Source: an uncultured Collinsella sp. (GTDB taxonomy: Bacteria; Actinomycetota; Coriobacteriia; Coriobacteriales; Coriobacteriaceae). Taken from it: a stretch of 64,000 nt of DNA. The stretch's first letter is position 1. Each line of letters opens with the position of its first letter. The notes beneath the pieces were generated by a model. That model saw only the letters and a list, made by a program, of their open reading frames with translations, had not been told where the DNA came from and ran no database searches. Positions 59,919 through 64,000 of this stretch are shown here, one piece after another. The DNA is taken from positions 32,607 through 96,606 of the forward strand of contig UQHK01000007.1 in assembly GCA_900540855.1 (NCBI GenBank), given 5' to 3'. The position numbers and the translations under genes were made by a program.

Positions 59919-61067
59919 ATGAAAGCCATCAACCGTCTGGCCTCCTTTATCAAGGCCGACCACCGTTATGTGTACCTGGGCACGAGCGTTATCGCGGCGC
60001 TCGGCTTGGCATTTAGCCAGCGCAACCCCACGCCGCTGAGCTTTTTGGCGCCCACCGGCATCTTCCAGGATTGCCTTTGGGCGATTCTTTGGGCCTGGAT
60101 CGTCGTGTCGGCGGCAGCGCTCGTCACCAAGGTTATGCGCTGGAACGACTATCGCGAAACGTCGCCGTTTGCATCTGAGCGTTGCCGTCGCGGCGCGCGC
60201 CTGGGCAGCTATGTCGTGGTTGCCATCGCGGCGATCTTCTTTATCGACCGCTGCGTCATGTCGTTTGTCGACCTGGTGCAGGTGAGCATTGTCTCGGACT
60301 CCAACCCCAGCGACTTTTTGTCGAGCCTGGTCTACATGACCTACAAGAGCGGGGACTTCTTTATCCGCGGCATCGAGATCACCATCGCGCTTGCGACCTT
60401 CGGTACCGTCATCGCCTTTTTCCTGGCGCTGCTCTTTGTGTTCCTGCGCATTCAGACCTTCGATCGCGTGGACAACGACCTCACGCGCTTCTTTAAGAGC
60501 ATCGGCCGCGGCTTTGCGACCATCTACTCCACCATCGTGCGCGGCACGCCCATGATGGTCCAGGGCCTGCTCATCTATTACGCGGGCTTCACCGTTTTGC
60601 GCGGCATGGGCTTCGAGACCGCCCAGGCCAACCAGATTTGGAGTACCTTCACCGCCGGCCTCGTCACCATCTCGCTCAACTCCACCGCCTACATGATGGA
60701 GGTCCTGCGCGGCGGCATCGAGTCCATCGATCCCGGCCAGGCCGAGGCGGCGCGCTCGCTGGGCCTGTCGCAGTGGCAGGCTATGCGCAAGGTCGTGTTC
60801 CCCCAGGGCATTAAAAACGCGATTCCGGCGCTCACCAACGAGCTCATCATCAACATCAAGGATTCGTCGGTGCTCTCGGTCATCGGCGTGTTCGACCTTA
60901 TGTACGCCACCACCACCGTCGCCGGCGTGTACTACCGCCAGATGGAGGTCTACTGCGTGGCGCTCGTGGTCTACCTGATCCTGACGCTCGTGGCGAGCCG
61001 CCTGCTCGAGGCCTTTGGCAAAAAGCTCGGCGCCGAGGCCCCGGCAACGCTGCCCAGCTCCAACTAG
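59919..61067 (+). CDS. Polar amino acid ABC importer, permease
   Basis: 382-residue HisM/GlnP-type permease. The conserved EAA loop (EAARSLGLSQWQAMRKVVFP) is near residue 280, after the usual GTPMMVQGLLIYYAG and YMMEVLRGGIESI stretches. The N-terminal ~145 residues add two or three extra helices (YLGTSVIAALGLAF, CLWAILWAWIVVSAAAL, LGSYVVVAIAAIFFIDR) and make it longer than the usual 220-250-residue permease. ATG at 59919 follows GGGAGGCAGC. Acts as a dimer with the ATPase encoded 22 bp downstream. Confidence 0.92.
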   Translation: MKAINRLASFIKADHRYVYLGTSVIAALGLAFSQRNPTPLSFLAPTGIFQDCLWAILWAWIVVSAAALVTKVMRWNDYRETSPFASERCRRGARLGSYVVVAIAAIFFIDRCVMSFVDLVQVSIVSDSNPSDFLSSLVYMTYKSGDFFIRGIEITIALATFGTVIAFFLALLFVFLRIQTFDRVDNDLTRFFKSIGRGFATIYSTIVRGTPMMVQGLLIYYAGFTVLRGMGFETAQANQIWSTFTAGLVTISLNSTAYMMEVLRGGIESIDPGQAEAARSLGLSQWQAMRKVVFPQGIKNAIPALTNELIINIKDSSVLSVIGVFDLMYATTTVAGVYYRQMEVYCVALVVYLILTLVASRLLEAFGKKLGAEAPATLPSSN

Positions 61068-61089
61068 GCTCAAGACGAGGAGAATCATC

Positions 61090-61875
61090 ATGGCAGATAC
61101 CGCCACTACCGGCACCGCGGCCGCCGCACAGACCAATGAGCCGCTCATCCGCGTCGAGGGCTTGCGCAAGAGCTTTGGGTCGCTCGAGGTGCTCAAGGGC
61201 ATCGACCTGTCCGTTAACCCCGGCGAGGTCGTCACCATTATCGGCGCCTCGGGCTCGGGCAAGTCGACCTTCCTGCGCTGCCTCAACCTGCTCGAGACCC
61301 CGGACGCGGGCCACATCTGGTTCCACGGCCAGGACCTTACGGCCGAGCGCTGCAACATCAACAAGCTGCGCGAGGACATCGGCATGGTGTTCCAGGGCTT
61401 TAACCTGTTCAACAACATGGATGTGCTCGACAACTGCACGCTCGCGCCCGTCACGCTCAAAAAGATGGGCAAGGCCGAGGCCGAGAAGGTCGCGATGGAG
61501 CATCTGACGAGCGTGGGGCTCGAAAAGTTCGCGCACGCCGCCGTGGGTCGCCTGTCCGGTGGCCAAAAGCAGCGCGTGGCCATCGCGCGCGCCCTGTGCA
61601 TGAATCCGCAGATCATGCTGTTCGACGAGCCGACTTCCGCACTCGACCCCGAGATCGTGGGCGAGGTGCTCGAGGTCATGCGCAAGCTTGCGGCCGACGG
61701 CATGACCATGGTCGTCGTCACGCACGAGATGGCCTTTGCCCGAACCGTGTCCGACCGCGTGGTCTTTATGGACAAGGGCGTGGTGCTCGAGGACGCCGCG
61801 CCGGCCGAGCTCTTCGGCAACCCCAAACACCAGCGCACTCGCGAGTTCCTCTCTCGCTATCTCGAGGACAAATAA
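61090..61875 (+). CDS. Polar amino acid ABC importer, ATP-binding protein
   Basis: 261-residue GlnQ/HisP-type ATPase. Walker A GASGSGKST at residues 52-60, Q-loop MVFQGFNLF, signature LSGGQKQRVAIARAL, Walker B IMLFDEPTSALDPE with catalytic Glu, and switch His in VVVTHEMAFA. A 17-residue Ala/Thr-rich N-terminal extension precedes the core. ATG at 61090 follows CGAGGAGAATCATC. It completes the importer; a weak hairpin (GGCCGC...GCGGCC, 61901-61921) follows. Confidence 0.95.
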   Translation: MADTATTGTAAAAQTNEPLIRVEGLRKSFGSLEVLKGIDLSVNPGEVVTIIGASGSGKSTFLRCLNLLETPDAGHIWFHGQDLTAERCNINKLREDIGMVFQGFNLFNNMDVLDNCTLAPVTLKKMGKAEAEKVAMEHLTSVGLEKFAHAAVGRLSGGQKQRVAIARALCMNPQIMLFDEPTSALDPEIVGEVLEVMRKLAADGMTMVVVTHEMAFARTVSDRVVFMDKGVVLEDAAPAELFGNPKHQRTREFLSRYLEDK

Positions 61876-61947
61876 CCGACCGCAAACGCTTGCGTGGCAG
61901 GGCCGCTCCCGTGGGGCGGCCTTTGTCGTCACAATCGAAAGGATGTC

Positions 61948-63363
61948 ATGGCCGAGGTTTGGCGCTTCTTTGCGCATGAGGACGATTTTGCCGATATAGA
62001 CGAGGCCGGCGCGTGCGAGCGCTTGGGCCGCGTGCTGTCGTTTCCAACCATTTCGAGCATGGATGCTGAGACGGTGGATTGGCAGCCGTTCGACGAGCTG
62101 CGCGCCTATATGCAGCAGGCCTGGCCGCGCGTGTTTGCGGCGGGCGAGGTCGAGCTTATCGATCATTCGCTGCTGGTGACGCTTGGCGGTTCCGACCCCG
62201 CCCTCAAACCCGTCATGCTCATGGGCCACATGGACGTGGTCCCCGTGGTGCCGGGTACCGAGGCCGACTGGACACATGCCCCCTTTAGCGGGCACGTGGA
62301 CGACACCTACATCTGGGGCCGCGGCGCGATCGACATGAAGGATCAGGTCGCAGGCATTCTCGAGGCGGTCGAGTATGCGCTAGCGCACGGTTGGCAGCAC
62401 GAGCGCACGCTGCTCCTGGCCTTTGGCCAGGACGAGGAGACGACGCAGTACGGAGCAGGCGCCATCGGTCGTGCGCTCGAGGAGCGCGGCATTGAGCTTG
62501 AGTACCTGATCGACGAGGGCGACTACCGCATCGTTCCGGCTGCCGAGTACGGCGCAGGCGAGGGCTGGCTTATGCATGCCGATCTCGCGGAGAAGGGCTA
62601 CGCCGATATCGTGTTGAGGACGCGTAGCGAGGGCGGGCATTCCTCCAACCCCTACGGTGGCACCTCGCTCGAGGTGCTGAGCCGCGCCATCGCCGCAATC
62701 TGCGATATCGAATGGCCGACGCGCGTCACGGATCTGCTTGCCGCCCAGCTCGTCGAGCTGGGGCTCTACACGGCCGACGAGATTGCCTCCAACAAGGACG
62801 CCATCGTGCGCGAGTGCCTCGCCAGCAAGAAGCTCTATCCGCTCGTGACCACCACCTGTGCACCGACCCAAATCGAGGGCGGTAGCACCGGTGCTAACGT
62901 GATGCCGCAGGATATGTGGTCCAATATCAATTTCCGCATGCTCGAGGGCACGAGCGTGGCCGATGTCGTGGCCCGCTGCCGCGTCGCCGTTGCCGAGGCG
63001 GGGCTCGCCGACCGTGTCGAAGTGGAGCTGGGCCCCGGCAGCTCCGAGCCCTCGCCGTCCCCGCGCATCGGTGGTCCCGGCCTCGAGGCGGTTCGCTCCA
63101 TCGCCGCCCACTATTTCCGTGATCCAAAGGGGACGGAGGAAAACGGATCATTCGAGCCAGTGGCAATTGTGCCCTCGACCGTGATCGGTGCGACCGACGC
63201 TGCCAACTACCAGCACATTTGCCCTGAGTGCATTCGCTTCTCGGCCTTTGTGGTTGATGACGACGAGTGTGATCGCGGCGTCCACGGCACCGACGAGCGC
63301 ATCACCCGTCGCGCCTACCTCCAGGGCATCCGCTTCCTCGTCGCTCTACTCCAAACGCTCTAG
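61948..63363 (+). CDS. M20 family metallopeptidase
   Basis: 471-residue M20 dipeptidase/carboxypeptidase-like enzyme. Metal ligands and catalytic residues are visible: GHMDVVPV (His94, Asp96), WGRGAIDMKDQ with bridging Asp129, and the catalytic Glu163-Glu164 pair in GQDEETTQYGAG. The dimerisation insert (SEGGHSSNPYGGTS) follows. Likely a cytosolic two-zinc peptidase releasing amino acids from small peptides, apt beside an amino-acid importer. ATG at 61948 follows GAAAGGATGTC; the ORF also has an earlier start at 61894, which lacks a ribosome binding site and overlaps the hairpin. The stop codon abuts palindrome copy 6. Confidence 0.92.
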   Translation: MAEVWRFFAHEDDFADIDEAGACERLGRVLSFPTISSMDAETVDWQPFDELRAYMQQAWPRVFAAGEVELIDHSLLVTLGGSDPALKPVMLMGHMDVVPVVPGTEADWTHAPFSGHVDDTYIWGRGAIDMKDQVAGILEAVEYALAHGWQHERTLLLAFGQDEETTQYGAGAIGRALEERGIELEYLIDEGDYRIVPAAEYGAGEGWLMHADLAEKGYADIVLRTRSEGGHSSNPYGGTSLEVLSRAIAAICDIEWPTRVTDLLAAQLVELGLYTADEIASNKDAIVRECLASKKLYPLVTTTCAPTQIEGGSTGANVMPQDMWSNINFRMLEGTSVADVVARCRVAVAEAGLADRVEVELGPGSSEPSPSPRIGGPGLEAVRSIAAHYFRDPKGTEENGSFEPVAIVPSTVIGATDAANYQHICPECIRFSAFVVDDDECDRGVHGTDERITRRAYLQGIRFLVALLQTL

Positions 63364-63390
63364 AATGTGACAAAGCGACAGTCCCTTTGT
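63364..63390. repeat. Dispersed palindrome, copy 6, interrupted
   Basis: AATGTGACAAAGCGACAGTC continuing CCTTTGT, then the match stops: the expected CACATT is replaced by TAGCCG. The break coincides with the end of the IS110-type element. Confidence 0.85.
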
Positions 63391-64000
63391 TAGCCGTTGG
63401 GTGTTCCTATAGTTTTGTCAACCGTCGAGGCTACTCCCGGTAGGGCACCCGGTCGCGCATCACGGCGTATATCGCCCTGAGCCGCTTCCTCGCGACGGCC
63501 TTGAGCGCCCGCCCGTGCCCCATGCCCCGCGCCCTGCAGGCCCGGTAGTACTCGCCATAGCGCCCCGAGGACCTCACCAGGCTGTTGCACGAGAAGATCA
63601 GCAGGGACTTGAGCCTCGCGTCGCCGCGCCTGGAAGCCCTGACCGACCTCACCGACGTGCCGGAGCTCCTCACCCTCGGGGCTATGCCGCAGTACGAGGC
63701 CAGGTGGTCGTGGTCCGGGAACCTCCCGATGTCGACCGACACCGCGAGCTGCGCCGCGGTCCTCGGGCCGATGCCGGGCACGGTGAGCAGGCACGCGTAG
63801 GTCTCGTCGCCCTCGAGCAGCGCCGCCGTCTCGGCCTCGAGGGCCCCGGCCTCGTCGAGGGCCTCCGATATCCGGGCGGCCAGGAACCTGACCTGCCTGT
63901 TCTCGGCCTCGACGAGCGCCGGCGGGGGCGCGGTGGAGGCGGCCGCGGCCTCCCCGGCGGCCTCGGCCCGCGGGCCCCCGGCCCCGGAGCGGGCGATCCC
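63391..64000 (-). mobile_element. IS110-family insertion sequence, one end
   Basis: The element begins where the dispersed palindrome breaks (about 63385-63391), has about 40 non-coding bases, and then the transposase gene on the minus strand running out of the window. This is the end downstream of the transposase gene; the other end, where IS110-group elements carry their bridge RNA, is not in view. Confidence 0.7.
63431..64000 (-). pseudogene. IS110-family transposase, 3' part, probable frameshift
   Basis: C-terminal region of an IS110/IS116/IS902 (Transposase_20) transposase. Read from 63901 downward it gives a coiled-coil region (RFLAARISEALDEAGALEAE), the helix-hairpin-helix-like LLTVPGIGPRTAAQLAVSV, then FPDHDHLASYCGIAPRVR, and SVRASRRGDARLKSLL carrying the Ser of the C-terminal active-site region; it stops at 63431. 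Upstream of about 63902 the natural-looking frame (Ala-rich, ending PALVEAE) is a different one, joined across a TTT run at 63900-63902, so a one-base insertion (or sequence error) probably breaks the gene. The N-terminal DEDD domain lies beyond 64000. Confidence 0.75.

Noticed and set aside
58944..61838. 964-residue open frame antisense to the amino-acid importer
   Set aside because: The opposite strand encodes three well-recognised ABC proteins in three consecutive frames; the antisense frame is open only because of GC-rich codon bias. It is rich in His/Arg/Ala/Asp without a domain.

Overview
This is a GC-rich bacterial chromosome segment. Gene content and protein flavour suggest the class Coriobacteriia (Actinomycetota), most like the gut genus Collinsella. 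That placement rests on recognising protein styles, not on a marker gene.

Layout. 1-4.4 kb: a YeiH-type membrane protein (cut by the window edge), a degenerate PrpR-like regulator, a nitroreductase and small hypothetical genes. 4.4-8.7 kb: marR plus a heterodimeric ABC exporter. 8.8-13.6 kb: serine acetyltransferase, DedA protein, ilvE, lemA and a TetR regulator. 13.6-20.1 kb: tRNA-Ser(UGA), a TadA-glycerate kinase fusion, an island of repeats, the SRP RNA and a second ABC exporter pair. 20.2-24.8 kb: a flavodoxin-like protein, a 62-bp tandem hairpin array, an LTA-synthase-like sulfatase and a nitroreductase. 25-29.7 kb: KUP potassium transporter, a tiny membrane protein, and a KdpD/KdpE-like two-component pair without the Kdp ATPase. 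29.8-33.3 kb: rlmKL with a decayed RlmL half, and a HAD phosphatase. 33.3-38.5 kb: DeoR regulator divergent from an ascorbate-type PTS flanked by two transaldolase paralogues. 38.8-45.9 kb: Tex, then an oxidoreductase/MFS/SDR operon with a divergent LysR regulator. 46-50.3 kb: marR plus a third heterodimeric ABC exporter. 50.5-57.7 kb: Fic protein with dyad operators, pyridoxal kinase, tyrosine phosphatase, MFS pump, DUF4143 ATPase and a hypothetical membrane protein. 57.7-64 kb: aldose epimerase, a polar amino-acid ABC importer, an M20 peptidase and the 3' part of an IS110-type transposase.

How parts fit together. Three exporter pairs share one design: one subunit with Asp in place of the catalytic Glu, and one canonical partner. 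The PTS and transaldolases form a sugar or sugar-acid operon controlled by DeoR. KUP, the small membrane protein and the truncated KdpDE form a likely potassium module. The amino-acid importer sits next to a peptidase.

The most unusual content is between genes: a dispersed 33-bp palindrome (six copies, one interrupted at the end of the IS110 element), a 160-bp MITE-like element (two copies), a 68-70-bp hairpin element (two copies), a 62-bp hairpin array, and long unrelated inverted repeats mostly placed between convergent genes.
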